Positions 25,355 through 33,705 of a stretch of DNA of 64,000 nucleotides are shown here, in pieces. The stretch is from Streptomyces durmitorensis (lineage in GTDB: Bacteria > Actinomycetota > Actinomycetes > Streptomycetales > Streptomycetaceae). The notes beneath the pieces are model-generated. The model searched no databases. It had not been told where the DNA came from and saw only the letters and a program-made list of their open reading frames with translations. Position numbers and translations under genes: made by a program. Positions within the stretch are counted from its first letter, which is position 1; each line of letters opens with the position of its first letter. The stretch covers positions 8,680,001 through 8,744,000 of the forward strand of contig NZ_CP097289.1 of NCBI RefSeq assembly GCF_023498005.1, read 5' to 3'.

Positions 25355-26935
25355 ATGTCGCGTCGCAGAACCCTCAGCAGTGCCCTGGCCCTGACCGCTC
25401 TCACCGTCTCGGCCGCGTCCTTCGCGTATCCCGCCCAGGCGGACGACATACCGAAGGCGCCGGGGCACCGGCTCGTCGACCAGTACACCGGCGGGCCGGC
25501 CGACGCCCGCCCGCTGCCCGGCGAACAGCCGCCCCAGCACCCGTATCTCGCCGCCAACGGCCGCAGCGGGATGCACGCGGACGCGGCGGGCAGCGGAACG
25601 TACCCCTGGAACGGGCCGCTCGGGAAGAAGCCGCAGGTCAGCAGCGAGAAGATGGCGGCGCTCGGCGGTGAGTGCGCCACCGTCACCTTCGACAAGGCCG
25701 GCCGCATCGTCACCGTCTGCGGCACGTTCACCGGGTTTCTGGTCAAGCTGCTCGACCCGGACACGATGGACACGCTCGCCGAGTACAAGCTGCCGCAGCG
25801 CCCCTCCACCGTCGAGGCCATCACACGCCTGGACTTCTCGAAGATCTTCAAGGACACCTCGGGCGGCGCCTACTCGTACCTCGACGACAAGGACCGGCTC
25901 GTCCTCGCCGACTCCCGCCAGCACATCGTCCGGCTCGCGCACGAGCAGGCGGCGGACGGCAGTTGGCGGTTCGTCGTCGACAAGGACTGGGACCTGACGG
26001 CGCACGTCCCGCACGACTGCGTGACCTGGACAAATCTCTACCCGAGCGGCGAATGTGACCCGGTCACCTCGGTGATGCCCGACTGGGAGGGCCGCATCTG
26101 GTGGGTGACCCGGCAGGGGCGCGTCGGCACCGTCGACCCCGCGTCCGGTGACATCCGCTCCATCCGCCTTGAGGGCGAGGAGATCCAGAACTCGTTCTCC
26201 GTCGCCGAGGACGGCGTGTCCATCGTCTCCGACCACGCGCTCTACAGCTTCCGGGCCGGTAAGGACGGCACCCCGAAGGCACTCTGGCGCCAGACCTACG
26301 ACCGGGGGACGGGCACCAAGCCCGGTTCGGTGAACCAGGGTTCGGGCACCACGCCCGACCTCTTCGGCCAGGGCGACGACGACTACGTGGCGATCACCGA
26401 CAACGCCGACGACCGCATGAACGTCCTCGTCTACCGGCGGGGCGAGGACGTCGCCGACGACAAGCGCCTCGTCTGCAAGGTCCCCGTCTTCCGCTCCGGT
26501 GCGTCCACCACCGACAACTCGCTGATCACCTGGGGCAACAGCCTCGTCGTCGAGAACAACTACGGCTACGAGAACATCACCTCGCTCACCTTCGGGCGCA
26601 GCGTCGTCGGCGGCGTCAGCAGGATCGACGTACGCGAGGACGGCAGCGGCTGCGATACCGTCTGGGAGAGCGACGTCCGCGCCCCGTCGAACGTGCCCAA
26701 ACTGTCCACCGCCTCCGGGCTGTTGTACTTCTACACGAAGGAGCCAAGCAGCCTCGGCATCGATGCCTGGTACCTGACGGCTGTCGACTTCCGCACCGGC
26801 GAGACCAAGTGGAAGCGCCTCGCCGGTACGGGCATCGCCTACGACAACAACTGGGCGCCGGTGACACTCGGTCCGGACGGCACCGCGTACGTGGGCGTGT
26901 TCAACGGCCTGGTGGCGGTGCGGGACGCCGAGTGA
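25355..26935 (+). CDS. Large secreted protein, probable beta-propeller, function unknown
   Basis: 526 residues with a Sec-type signal (SRRRTLSSALALTALTVSAA, cleavage near AQA). The mature part has repeated blade-like segments that start with short hydrophobic strands and end in D/G turns (GRIVTVCGTFTGFLVKLLD, DRLVLADSRQHIVRLAH, GRIWWVTRQGRVGTVD, GTAYVGVFNGLVAVRD), like a PQQ- or SMP-30-type propeller. Two Cys pairs (CATV...VCG and DCVTW...GECD) could form disulphides. No ribosome site precedes the ATG, so the message may be leaderless. No enzyme motif was recognised; binding or hydrolase roles are both possible. Confidence 0.72.
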   Translation: MSRRRTLSSALALTALTVSAASFAYPAQADDIPKAPGHRLVDQYTGGPADARPLPGEQPPQHPYLAANGRSGMHADAAGSGTYPWNGPLGKKPQVSSEKMAALGGECATVTFDKAGRIVTVCGTFTGFLVKLLDPDTMDTLAEYKLPQRPSTVEAITRLDFSKIFKDTSGGAYSYLDDKDRLVLADSRQHIVRLAHEQAADGSWRFVVDKDWDLTAHVPHDCVTWTNLYPSGECDPVTSVMPDWEGRIWWVTRQGRVGTVDPASGDIRSIRLEGEEIQNSFSVAEDGVSIVSDHALYSFRAGKDGTPKALWRQTYDRGTGTKPGSVNQGSGTTPDLFGQGDDDYVAITDNADDRMNVLVYRRGEDVADDKRLVCKVPVFRSGASTTDNSLITWGNSLVVENNYGYENITSLTFGRSVVGGVSRIDVREDGSGCDTVWESDVRAPSNVPKLSTASGLLYFYTKEPSSLGIDAWYLTAVDFRTGETKWKRLAGTGIAYDNNWAPVTLGPDGTAYVGVFNGLVAVRDAE

Positions 26936-27003
26936 GCGCGTCCCGCCCGTGCACGGAGGACAGGGCTCAGCCGACGCGGTCGGCCGTGGGGTCAGTCCTG
27001 GGA

Positions 27004-28287
27004 TCAGCCTTGGGAGAAGACGCCGATGCCGTTCGCCACCGGGCGTTCCGCGCCGCCGCTGGGGTGGTTGCGTACGGTGACGGATTCCGCGCCCGGGGCC
27101 TTCGCGACCAGGGTGGCGGACGAGACGAGCGTGGAGGAGCCGCCGCCGTCCAGGCTGAAGCCGTCCTGGGCGCCCAACTCCGTCAGGGTCCGGGCCACTT
27201 CGGCGATGGTCAGCCCCGTACGGAACTCGGGGGAGCCGTCGAGGGAGAGGAGCAGGAGGCGTCTGCCGCCGTCGGAGATTCCGGCCGCCGTCCGCACGGC
27301 CGGGGTGACGGCGTCGAGGCCGGGCAACGGGGCGCCGCCGCGCAGGACGGGATAGCCGCCGAGCGCGAAGCGGAACGGGACGCGTGACTTGCCCGCCACC
27401 AGGCGGTGCTTGACCTGCACCCGGTCGCCGACCGACAGCTTGCGCAGCTCCTGTGCGCCCGCCTCGCGACCGACGAGGACCGTGCTGCCGGAGGCCACGG
27501 GCCCGCTGCCGGGCGATCCCGCCGACCCCACGACACGGCCGCCGCGCACCGTCACCTCATGGGTGTCCGTGCTGCAGGGGGCGCCGCGGTTCGTGTCGGT
27601 GCCGCAGGTGGAGCGCACCCGCGACGTGCTGCCCCAGTCGCTGGTGAACGCGCCGACGGATCCCACGGGCAGGGCGTACTGGTTGAGTCCGCCGAGGGGC
27701 AACCGTTGCTGATCGGTGCGTACTTCGCCGTCCAGACGGAGGTTGTCCATGCGGGCCTTGCGGTCGAGGCCCACGCCGAGCACGGCTTCGGTGGTCACCC
27801 CGGGAGGCATCGCGGGACCGAAGCGCTGACCGTTGGGCACCGCCCCCTTGAGGGCCCGGCCGTGTGCGACGGCCGGGCCGACGGGCGCGCCGGTGGCCTC
27901 GACGCCCGGATGCTGGGTCTCCGAGATGTTGAAGAAGTCGCCGTTGATCCCGCCGACCGCCCCCGCTCCGTCCGCGAGCGCGGAGACGACGGACCGGGCG
28001 CCAACTGCACCCGGATAGAGCAATCCGACACTGGTCTGCCGGTTGCTCAGGTCGACGTCGAGTACGTGCGCGCGGGTCATGCCGTGGGAGGCCACGATGT
28101 CGAACTGCCGGTACTGCACGCCCGGCGCGATCATCGACGCGGTCGACTTCCCGGTCGCCTCCACGCCGCTGGCCGGTGCCGCTCCCATCAGAGCCGCACC
28201 GGCCAGCGTGCCGAATGCCGTCAATACCGAGAGCGTCGCTCTCGCCGTTCTGAACCGTCCCAAGGTGTGCTTGCGCCGTGTTGCCAC
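27004..28287 (-). CDS. Secreted phosphodiester glycosidase (NAGPA) domain protein
   Basis: 427 residues from a GTG preceded by GGGGG. A long basic N-terminus (RRKHTLGRFRTARAT) and hydrophobic segment form a signal peptide. NAGPA-domain motifs are GGINGDFFN (about 114-122) and GFSLDGGGSSTLV close to the C-terminus. The family includes the lysosomal uncovering enzyme and many bacterial exopolysaccharide or cell-surface proteins, so it may trim a sugar phosphodiester outside the cell. It converges with the preceding secreted-protein gene with 68 bp between. The substrate is not predictable. Confidence 0.82.
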   Translation of the reverse strand: MATRRKHTLGRFRTARATLSVLTAFGTLAGAALMGAAPASGVEATGKSTASMIAPGVQYRQFDIVASHGMTRAHVLDVDLSNRQTSVGLLYPGAVGARSVVSALADGAGAVGGINGDFFNISETQHPGVEATGAPVGPAVAHGRALKGAVPNGQRFGPAMPPGVTTEAVLGVGLDRKARMDNLRLDGEVRTDQQRLPLGGLNQYALPVGSVGAFTSDWGSTSRVRSTCGTDTNRGAPCSTDTHEVTVRGGRVVGSAGSPGSGPVASGSTVLVGREAGAQELRKLSVGDRVQVKHRLVAGKSRVPFRFALGGYPVLRGGAPLPGLDAVTPAVRTAAGISDGGRRLLLLSLDGSPEFRTGLTIAEVARTLTELGAQDGFSLDGGGSSTLVSSATLVAKAPGAESVTVRNHPSGGAERPVANGIGVFSQG

Positions 28288-28387
28288 CGTGCCCCCTGAT
28301 GTCTCACTGGCCGACCGACCGCCTCAGTCTGAGGGTCGGTCAGAAAGTGCACCAGAGGGCAGAGCCGGACGGGTGCCGCGTCGGTGG

Positions 28388-28744
28388 CTATGTGCCGACC
28401 AATCGTGAACGGATGAGGAAACGTACGCCTTCCGGGGCTTCCAGGGAGAAGCCGCTGCCACGGCCCGGCACGACGTCCACGATCAGCCGGGTGTGGCTCC
28501 ACACGTCGTACTGGCTCTTCGACATCCAGAAGGAGACCGGTTCCGCCACGCCGTCCACGGCCAGCGACTCCAGCCGCACATCGGAGTCACCGGTCCGGAA
28601 CTCGCCCTCCGGGAAGCACATGGGCGCGCTGCCGTCGCAGCAGCCGCCGGACTGATGGAACATCAGCGGCCCGTGGGCCTCCCGCAGCCGCCTCACCAGA
28701 TCGGCGGCGGCGGGGGTCAGCTCCACGCGCGGGGTATCGGTCAT
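28388..28744 (-). CDS. DUF779 family protein
   Basis: 118 residues from the ATG at 28744, chosen over one seven codons upstream because AAGGAG stands 9 nt before it. The family core is clear: FHQSGGCCDGSAPMCFP, VDGVAEPVSFWMSKSQYDVW, LIVDVVPGRGSGFSLE. The CC and C residues may bind metal. DUF779 genes usually sit beside aldehyde dehydrogenases of the ExaC type; none is adjacent here. Function unknown. Confidence 0.85.
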   Translation of the reverse strand: MTDTPRVELTPAAADLVRRLREAHGPLMFHQSGGCCDGSAPMCFPEGEFRTGDSDVRLESLAVDGVAEPVSFWMSKSQYDVWSHTRLIVDVVPGRGSGFSLEAPEGVRFLIRSRLVGT

Positions 28745-28824
28745 GGGCAGCCGCTCCTTGGACACCGGGCCGCCGTCGAGGCGGGGCTCCAGTCAACGCC
28801 GGGCAAGGTTGCGAGGACGTTGCA

Positions 28825-28848
28825 GCCGATGCCGATGCCGATGCCGAT
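28825..28848. repeat. Four tandem GCCGAT hexamers
   Basis: GCCGAT is repeated four times exactly, then GCCGGT, within the 138-bp gap (28766-28903; 28745-28903 as annotated) between the DUF779 and ATPase genes. As the unit is six bases, copy-number change would alter spacing only. Nothing else was recognised in this gap. Confidence 0.7.
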
Positions 28849-28903
28849 GCCGGTGTCGTGGTCCTGGGCGTGGCGGTGCGCGTGCGCGTGGCTCACGGCG
28901 TCG

Positions 28904-29320
28904 TCAGGCGAGCACCGCCCGTACGGCCTTGCCGCGGCGGCCGCTGCCCACGACCTCGAGGCGCGCGGCGAGGTGACGCACCATCGCCAGGCCCCGCCCG
29001 CTCTCCCGCTCGGTGCTCGGCTTGAGCGCGCGTGGGCCGACGGGGCTCGCGTCGTGCACCTCGACGGTCACGTGGTCGTCGGAGACCTCAAGGCGCAGCC
29101 GGCAGGAGCTGTGGCCGTGCTGGGTGGCGTTGGTGACGAGTTCGGACACGATCAACGTGGCGTCGTCCACCCGCTCGGCGTCCACCTCCGTCAGGTGCCG
29201 ACGGGGCCGGGTCAGGAACGCGGAGGTCAGTCTCCGCGCCCGGCCGGCCGATGCGGCCTCCTGCGGCAGTGCGTACTCGACGCGGGCGACGTGCCGATGG
29301 GCGCGCTTGTGCGCACGCAT
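28904..29320 (-). CDS. RsbW-like anti-sigma/SpoIIE-associated ATPase
   Basis: 138 residues with a GHKL-type ATPase fold: N box ELVTNATQHG around 60-69, a G1-type stretch VEVHDASPVGP and a G2-type GRGLAMVRHLAARLEV. Such small HATPase_c_2 proteins are very numerous in Streptomyces and act as serine kinases on anti-sigma antagonists or as sigma-binding switches. No sigma factor or STAS partner gene is adjacent, so its target is unknown. A purine-rich GGGAGGGAAG lies about 10 nt before the ATG. Confidence 0.82.
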   Translation of the reverse strand: MRAHKRAHRHVARVEYALPQEAASAGRARRLTSAFLTRPRRHLTEVDAERVDDATLIVSELVTNATQHGHSSCRLRLEVSDDHVTVEVHDASPVGPRALKPSTERESGRGLAMVRHLAARLEVVGSGRRGKAVRAVLA

Positions 29321-29514
29321 GGCGACTCACTTCCCTCCCCTGGGACATCCGGCGTACTCGCGAGGACTTCCGCTCGCCGGGGCCACGGCATGTCTTGCGC
29401 GGCCGTCCTGCCCCACGGTGATGCCCGCCCTCGCTGATCGCCAACCAAGTCCCTGGAAGCGTTGTGGGTCACAGTCGGTCACAGTGCGCGGGTGCTTGCG
29501 AGGAGTCCATGGGG

Positions 29515-29560
29515 GCGAACACGTTCGCTCCGAACATGCTCGTAACGAACATGTTCGTTA
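29515..29560. promoter_or_regulatory. Double palindromic operator of the TetR/monooxygenase genes
   Basis: TAACGAACATGTTCGTTA (29543-29560) is a perfect 18-bp palindrome ending 10 bp before the TetR start codon. A second palindrome, GCGAACACGTTCGC (29515-29528; 6-bp perfect arms), lies 14 bp upstream, with a further half-site CGAACATG between them. The shared CGAAC/GTTCG arms indicate a single regulator, presumably the TetR protein itself. Confidence 0.78.
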
Positions 29561-29570
29561 TGGTGGACGT

Positions 29571-30269
29571 ATGACCCCTCATTCCGATGCCCCGCGCAGC
29601 CGCCGCGAGCGCCCGGCGAAGCCCGCCCTGACACGGGCCGGGATCGTGGCCGCCGCGGTGGAGATCATGCGTGCCGAAGGCCTGGGCAAGGTGACCATGC
29701 GTCGGCTCGCCCAGGAGCTCGACACCGGTCCCGCCTCCCTGTACGTCTACGTCCGCAACACCGCCGAGCTGCACGCGGCGATCCTGGACGAGCTCCTCGG
29801 CACGGTCGAGGCGGCGCCGGACGGGGGTGACTGGCGTGAGCGCCTGGAGAAGGTGCTCACCTCCTACACCGCGGTGCTCTTCCGTCACCGCGGCCTCGCC
29901 ATGGCCGCGCTGGTGGCCAGGCCCAGGGGCGAGCACTACCTGCGTCTCATCGAGACGCTGCTCGCCCTGCTCGACGAGGGCGGGGTCCCGCCGGGGCAGG
30001 CGGCCTGGGGCGTCGACCTGCTGCTGCAGCACGCCACCGCGACCGCCGCAGAGCACTCCCCGGGCAGCGGGGCCGCGGGCCCCCAGGAGGAGTGGGACGC
30101 GCTCGCCGAAGCCCTGCGGGACGCGCCCGAGCAGACCCATCCGCATGTCGCCGGGCTCGCCGTCGAGCTGCTGTCAGGCGATCCGGAGGCCCGCCTCTCC
30201 TGGGGCCTGCGCGCGCTGATCGACGGCATCCTGCACACGCCTCTCCCGCCCGAAGGCCCCCGGAGCTGA
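29571..30269 (+). CDS. TetR-family repressor (TetR_C class)
   Basis: 232 residues. An N-terminal helix-turn-helix (TRAGIVAAAVEIMRAEGLGK, RRLAQELDTGPASLYVYVRN) is followed by a ligand-binding domain of the tetracycline-repressor type (LLGTVEAAPDGGDWRERLEK...). It should be released by a small-molecule drug-like ligand and control the FAD monooxygenase gene 44 bp downstream, plus itself, through the palindromes at 29515-29560. The ATG at 29571 is chosen because an earlier in-frame start would run through the operator. The upstream 250 bp (29321-29570) hold only these sites. Confidence 0.9.
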   Translation: MTPHSDAPRSRRERPAKPALTRAGIVAAAVEIMRAEGLGKVTMRRLAQELDTGPASLYVYVRNTAELHAAILDELLGTVEAAPDGGDWRERLEKVLTSYTAVLFRHRGLAMAALVARPRGEHYLRLIETLLALLDEGGVPPGQAAWGVDLLLQHATATAAEHSPGSGAAGPQEEWDALAEALRDAPEQTHPHVAGLAVELLSGDPEARLSWGLRALIDGILHTPLPPEGPRS

Positions 30270-30313
30270 GCACCGGCACCTCGCAAGCGGCCACCACGCC
30301 AAGGAGCATCGCC

Positions 30314-31489
30314 ATGACCACGCACACCGCGCACACCACACACACCGCGCACACCGCGCACCACCCCATCGCCATCGTCGGCGCGGGCCTCGGAGGCCTC
30401 ACCCTCGCCCGTGTCCTGCACGTCAACGGCATCGAGGCCGTCCTGTACGACCTGGAGGCCTCGGCGGCCGCCCGCGGCCAGGGCGGCATGCTCGACATCC
30501 ATGAGGAGTCCGGTCAGGCCGCCCTGCGCGCCGCCGATCTGTACGAGGAGTTCCGCGCGCTCGTCCACCCCGGCGGCGAGGCCACGCGCGTCCTGGACAA
30601 GGACGCCGTCGTCCGCATGGCGGAAGAGGACGAGGGCGACGGCGGGCGTCCCGAGGTCGAGCGCGGCCAACTGCGCGACCTCCTGCTGGGTTCGCTGCCG
30701 GACGGCGCCGTTCACTGGGGCGCGAAGGTCACCGGGGCGCGTCCGCTCGGTGGCGGTCGTCACGAGGTGGCCCTCGCCGACGGCTCCACGTTCACCACCG
30801 ACCTCCTGGTCGGCGCCGACGGAGCCTGGTCCCGGATCAGGCCCCTGGTCTCGGACGCCACTCCCGCCTACTCCGGCCTCTCCTTCGTCGAGGCGGACCT
30901 CCTCGACGCCGATGTCCGACACCCCGAGAGCGCCGCCGTCGTGGGCGGCGGCATGCTCTTCGCGCTCGGTGAGGACAAGGGCTTCCTCGCCCACCGCGAG
31001 CCCGACGGCAGCCTGCACGTCTACACCGCGCTCAAGACACCCGAGGACTGGATCTCCTCCATCGACTTCACCGCCGACGCCACGGACCTCGCCAAGGCGG
31101 CCGTCCTTGAGCACTTCGCCGACTGGGACAAGAGCCTTCAGGCGCTGGTCGCCGACGCCGACGGCGCGTTGATCCCGCGCCGGATCCACGCCCTGCCGGT
31201 CGGCCACCGCTGGGAACGAGTCCCGGGTGTCACGCTGCTCGGTGACGCGGCCCACGTCATGTCCCCTTTCGCGGGGGAGGGTGCCAACCTCGCCATGTTC
31301 GACGGAGCCGAACTCGCCGGTGCGCTCGCCGCGCATCCGGGTGCCACCGAAGCGGCCCTCGCCGCCTACGAAGAGGCGCTGTTCCCGCGCAGCGAGAGCG
31401 CCGCAGCCGCGTCCGCGGACAGCCTCGTCCTCTGCTTCAGCAAGGACGCGCCGCAGGGCCTGCTCGACATGTTCACCCGCGGCGACTAG
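30314..31489 (+). CDS. FAD-dependent monooxygenase, TetX-like
   Basis: 391 residues of the PheA/TetX flavoprotein hydroxylase family. The dinucleotide motif GAGLGGLTLARVL comes after an unusual His/Thr repeat tail (TTHTAHTTHTAHTAHH). DG motif: LLVGADGAWSRIR; GD motif: VTLLGDAAHVMSPFAGEGAN. It probably hydroxylates an aromatic or polyketide-like compound with NAD(P)H and O2; with its TetR partner it looks like an inducible detoxification or drug-inactivation pair. AAGGAG lies 7 nt before the ATG. The stop codon is shared with the convergent hydrolase gene (CTAG, 31486-31489). Confidence 0.88.
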   Translation: MTTHTAHTTHTAHTAHHPIAIVGAGLGGLTLARVLHVNGIEAVLYDLEASAAARGQGGMLDIHEESGQAALRAADLYEEFRALVHPGGEATRVLDKDAVVRMAEEDEGDGGRPEVERGQLRDLLLGSLPDGAVHWGAKVTGARPLGGGRHEVALADGSTFTTDLLVGADGAWSRIRPLVSDATPAYSGLSFVEADLLDADVRHPESAAVVGGGMLFALGEDKGFLAHREPDGSLHVYTALKTPEDWISSIDFTADATDLAKAAVLEHFADWDKSLQALVADADGALIPRRIHALPVGHRWERVPGVTLLGDAAHVMSPFAGEGANLAMFDGAELAGALAAHPGATEAALAAYEEALFPRSESAAAASADSLVLCFSKDAPQGLLDMFTRGD

Positions 31490-32370
31490 CCGTCCAGGCC
31501 AGGGAGACCGGCGGCGAGGAACGGGCCGAGGAGGTCGAGCAGGGCCCGGGGGCGGTCCAGCGGGATGATGTGGCCGCAGTCCGGGACGAGACGGCCCGTC
31601 AGGTCGTCGGCGAGGGGGCGGACCTGCCGTTCGAGGGCCGTTCCGACGGGGTGGGAGCCGATCGTCATCGTCGGCATGGTGAGCCTGGCGCGCGCGGCGG
31701 CGGCCTGGATCTGCCGTCCGCTGGTGGGCATGGCCCGGTAGTGGGAGAAGGCGCAGCGCAGCGCGTCACTGCCGGTGTAGGCGCTGCGGAAGGCGTCCCG
31801 GACACGGTCAGGGACGCCGCGGCCGTGCGTGCCGGTGGTCAGGAACCAGTCGACGTACTCGGCCTCGTGCCCCGCGAGGACGCTCTCGGCGAGCCCGGGA
31901 ACCGAGTGGAAGCCGAACCACCAGGGCGGGCCCCCGGCGAGGAAGTCCTCAGCGCCCGGCAGGGGCCCCAGGAGTGATTCCATGACGACGAGCCTGCGTA
32001 CGAGATCGGGGCGCCGCAGCGCGAGGAGGAACGCGGGAGGCGTGCCCGCGTCGATGCCGACGACCGACGCGCTCCGCTCCCCGAGCGCGTCGAGGAGCCC
32101 TTCGGCGTCGGTGGCGAGGCTGTCGGCGTCATAGCCGTCGGCCGCCCGGGTGCTGGCGCCGAGTCCGCGCAGGTCCGGGGCGATGACGCGGTGCCGCCGG
32201 GCGAGCCGGGGCATGACCTCGCTCCAGAGCTGCCAGGTGTGGGGGAAGCCGTGGAGCAGCAGGACGGCGGGGCCGGTGCCCGCGATCGCCACGTTGGCCG
32301 TGATGCCGTTGGTGGTGATCCGCCGCAGGGAGATGCCCGGGGAGGTGGGTTCGGCTGAGGGGAGGCGCAT
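31486..32370 (-). CDS. Alpha/beta hydrolase with Asp nucleophile, epoxide-hydrolase-like
   Basis: 294 residues. The HGFP oxyanion motif (LLLHGFPHTW), DLRGLGAST and the nucleophile elbow VGIDAGTPP show the alpha/beta-hydrolase fold. The elbow has Asp, as in epoxide hydrolases and haloalkane dehalogenases (VGHDWGG), not Ser. The catalytic His is likely in PDCGHIIPLD. The ATG at 32370 follows GGAG by 9 nt; the ATG nine codons upstream lies inside the operator-like palindrome at 32387-32407. It diverges from the HxlR gene, its probable regulator. Confidence 0.84.
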   Translation of the reverse strand: MRLPSAEPTSPGISLRRITTNGITANVAIAGTGPAVLLLHGFPHTWQLWSEVMPRLARRHRVIAPDLRGLGASTRAADGYDADSLATDAEGLLDALGERSASVVGIDAGTPPAFLLALRRPDLVRRLVVMESLLGPLPGAEDFLAGGPPWWFGFHSVPGLAESVLAGHEAEYVDWFLTTGTHGRGVPDRVRDAFRSAYTGSDALRCAFSHYRAMPTSGRQIQAAAARARLTMPTMTIGSHPVGTALERQVRPLADDLTGRLVPDCGHIIPLDRPRALLDLLGPFLAAGLPGLDG

Positions 32371-32386
32371 GATGAGTGGCTCCGAG

Positions 32387-32407
32387 GTGGTTACCATTGG
32401 TGACCAC
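32387..32407. promoter_or_regulatory. Operator-like inverted repeat between hydrolase and HxlR genes
   Basis: GTGGTTACC-ATT-GGTGACCAC: 9-bp arms with one mismatch, in the 102-bp divergent gap. A further GGTAACC half-site lies about 10 bp on. Probable HxlR-family binding site controlling both genes. Confidence 0.6.
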
Positions 32408-32472
32408 ATGAGGCTAGGTAACCCTCCCTGGCCTGCCAAGAACGCACTTTCCCGACAGGTGGTGAGCCCGAG

Positions 32473-32916
32473 GTGACCACCCCTCCCAAGGCGAGGCCCA
32501 AGGCCGGTCCCAAGGGGAGTCCCCAGGCGACTGCGCGCGGGGATCTCTTCGATCCCGACTGCCCGACCCGCCGGCTCCTCGACCGCATCGGTACGAAGTG
32601 GACCTCGATGGCCGTCAAGGTCCTCGCGGAGGCCGAGCCGCACGAGGTCCGCTTCGCCGAGCTGCGGCGTCGTATGCCGGGCGTCTCGCAGAAGATGCTG
32701 TCCACGACCCTGCGGGCCATGACGCGCGACGGCCTGGTCGCCCGCCGGGTGGAGCCGGTGGTGCCGCCGCGCGTGCACTACCGGCTGACCGCGCTCGGGC
32801 TCTCCCTGGAGGGGCCGCTCGCCGCGGTCAGGGCGTGGGCCGAGGAGCACATGGCGGAGATCGACCGGGCCAACGAGCGCAGCGCCGCGGCAGGCGACGG
32901 TTTCGACGGCGGCTGA
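32473..32916 (+). CDS. HxlR-family winged-helix regulator
   Basis: 147 residues. The HxlR core starts at FDPDCPTRRLLDRIGTKWTS and continues with RFAELRRRMPGVSQKMLSTT (recognition helix) and DGLVARRVEPVVPPRVHYRLT (wing). It is preceded by a basic Lys/Pro-rich tail. Such proteins often sense reactive aldehydes, quinones or redox stress; the usual N-terminal Cys is kept (DPDC). It diverges from the epoxide-hydrolase-like gene and converges with the methyltransferase gene (3 bp between stops). Confidence 0.88.
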   Translation: MTTPPKARPKAGPKGSPQATARGDLFDPDCPTRRLLDRIGTKWTSMAVKVLAEAEPHEVRFAELRRRMPGVSQKMLSTTLRAMTRDGLVARRVEPVVPPRVHYRLTALGLSLEGPLAAVRAWAEEHMAEIDRANERSAAAGDGFDGG

Positions 32917-32919
32917 GGC

Positions 32920-33705
32920 TCAGGGAATGCGCGCCACCGCCGCGTAGATCCCGCTGCCCTCCGCGTCCGGCCGCGCGGTCGCCTTGAACCACCCAGGGGC
33001 CGTCACCAGGCCCGGCTCGACGAGGTCGAGCCCGTCGAAGAAGCGAGCGACCTCGGTACGGGTGCGGAAGCCGAGCCGGATGCCGCCCTTCGCGTACTCC
33101 GCGGTGACCCGCTCGGCCAGCTCCGGGTAGATGTCGGACGAGGCGTGCGAAAGGACCAGGTGGCTGCCTGAGGGCAGAGCGCCGATCAGCGTGCTCACGA
33201 TGCCGTACGGGTCCTGGTCGTCGGGCAGGAAGTGCATGAGCGCGATCAGGGAGAGGGCGATCGGGCGCTCGAAGTCGAGGAGGCCACGTGCGTGTTCGAG
33301 GATCTCCAGCGGCTCGCGGACATCCGCCTGGATGTAGTCGGTGAGCCCCTCGGAGCTGCTGACCAGCAACGCCTCGGCATGGCGCAGCACGATGGGGTCG
33401 TTGTCGGTGTAGACGACCCGCGCCGACGGCACGACCTCCTGGACGATCTGGTGCAGGTTGGGCGCGGTGGGGATCCCGGTGCCTATGTCGAGGAACTGGT
33501 CCACGCCTTGGGAGGCCAGCCAGGCGACCGCACGGTTCATGAACGCGCGGTTCTGCCGTGCGGCGTCCTTCGCCTCGGGCGGCAGCTTCTCGCCCACCGC
33601 CTCGTCCACGGGGTAGTTGTCCTTGCCGCCGAGCAGCCAGTCGTAGACGCGCGCGGGGTGCGGGTTGCTGGTGTCGATCGTCGGCCTTGGCACACCTGCG
33701 GTCAT
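32920..33705 (-). CDS. SAM-dependent methyltransferase, DUF574 (Methyltransf_19) family
   Basis: 261 residues. N-terminal motif TSNPHPARVYDWLLGGKDNY, SAM loop FLDIGTGIPTAPN and VVYTDNDPIVL are diagnostic of this actinobacterial family, which is greatly expanded in Streptomyces. Substrates are mostly unknown. GGAG stands 8 nt before the ATG. It is the last ordinary chromosomal gene before the lower-GC gap and the LAL regulator of the NRPS cluster, and is probably not part of that cluster. Confidence 0.85.
   Translation of the reverse strand: MTAGVPRPTIDTSNPHPARVYDWLLGGKDNYPVDEAVGEKLPPEAKDAARQNRAFMNRAVAWLASQGVDQFLDIGTGIPTAPNLHQIVQEVVPSARVVYTDNDPIVLRHAEALLVSSSEGLTDYIQADVREPLEILEHARGLLDFERPIALSLIALMHFLPDDQDPYGIVSTLIGALPSGSHLVLSHASSDIYPELAERVTAEYAKGGIRLGFRTRTEVARFFDGLDLVEPGLVTAPGWFKATARPDAEGSGIYAAVARIP

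Noticed and set aside
28766..28903. Possible small gene covering the GCCGAT repeats
   Set aside because: The repeat translates into low-complexity peptide in every frame and has no ribosome site; treated as a simple tandem repeat.
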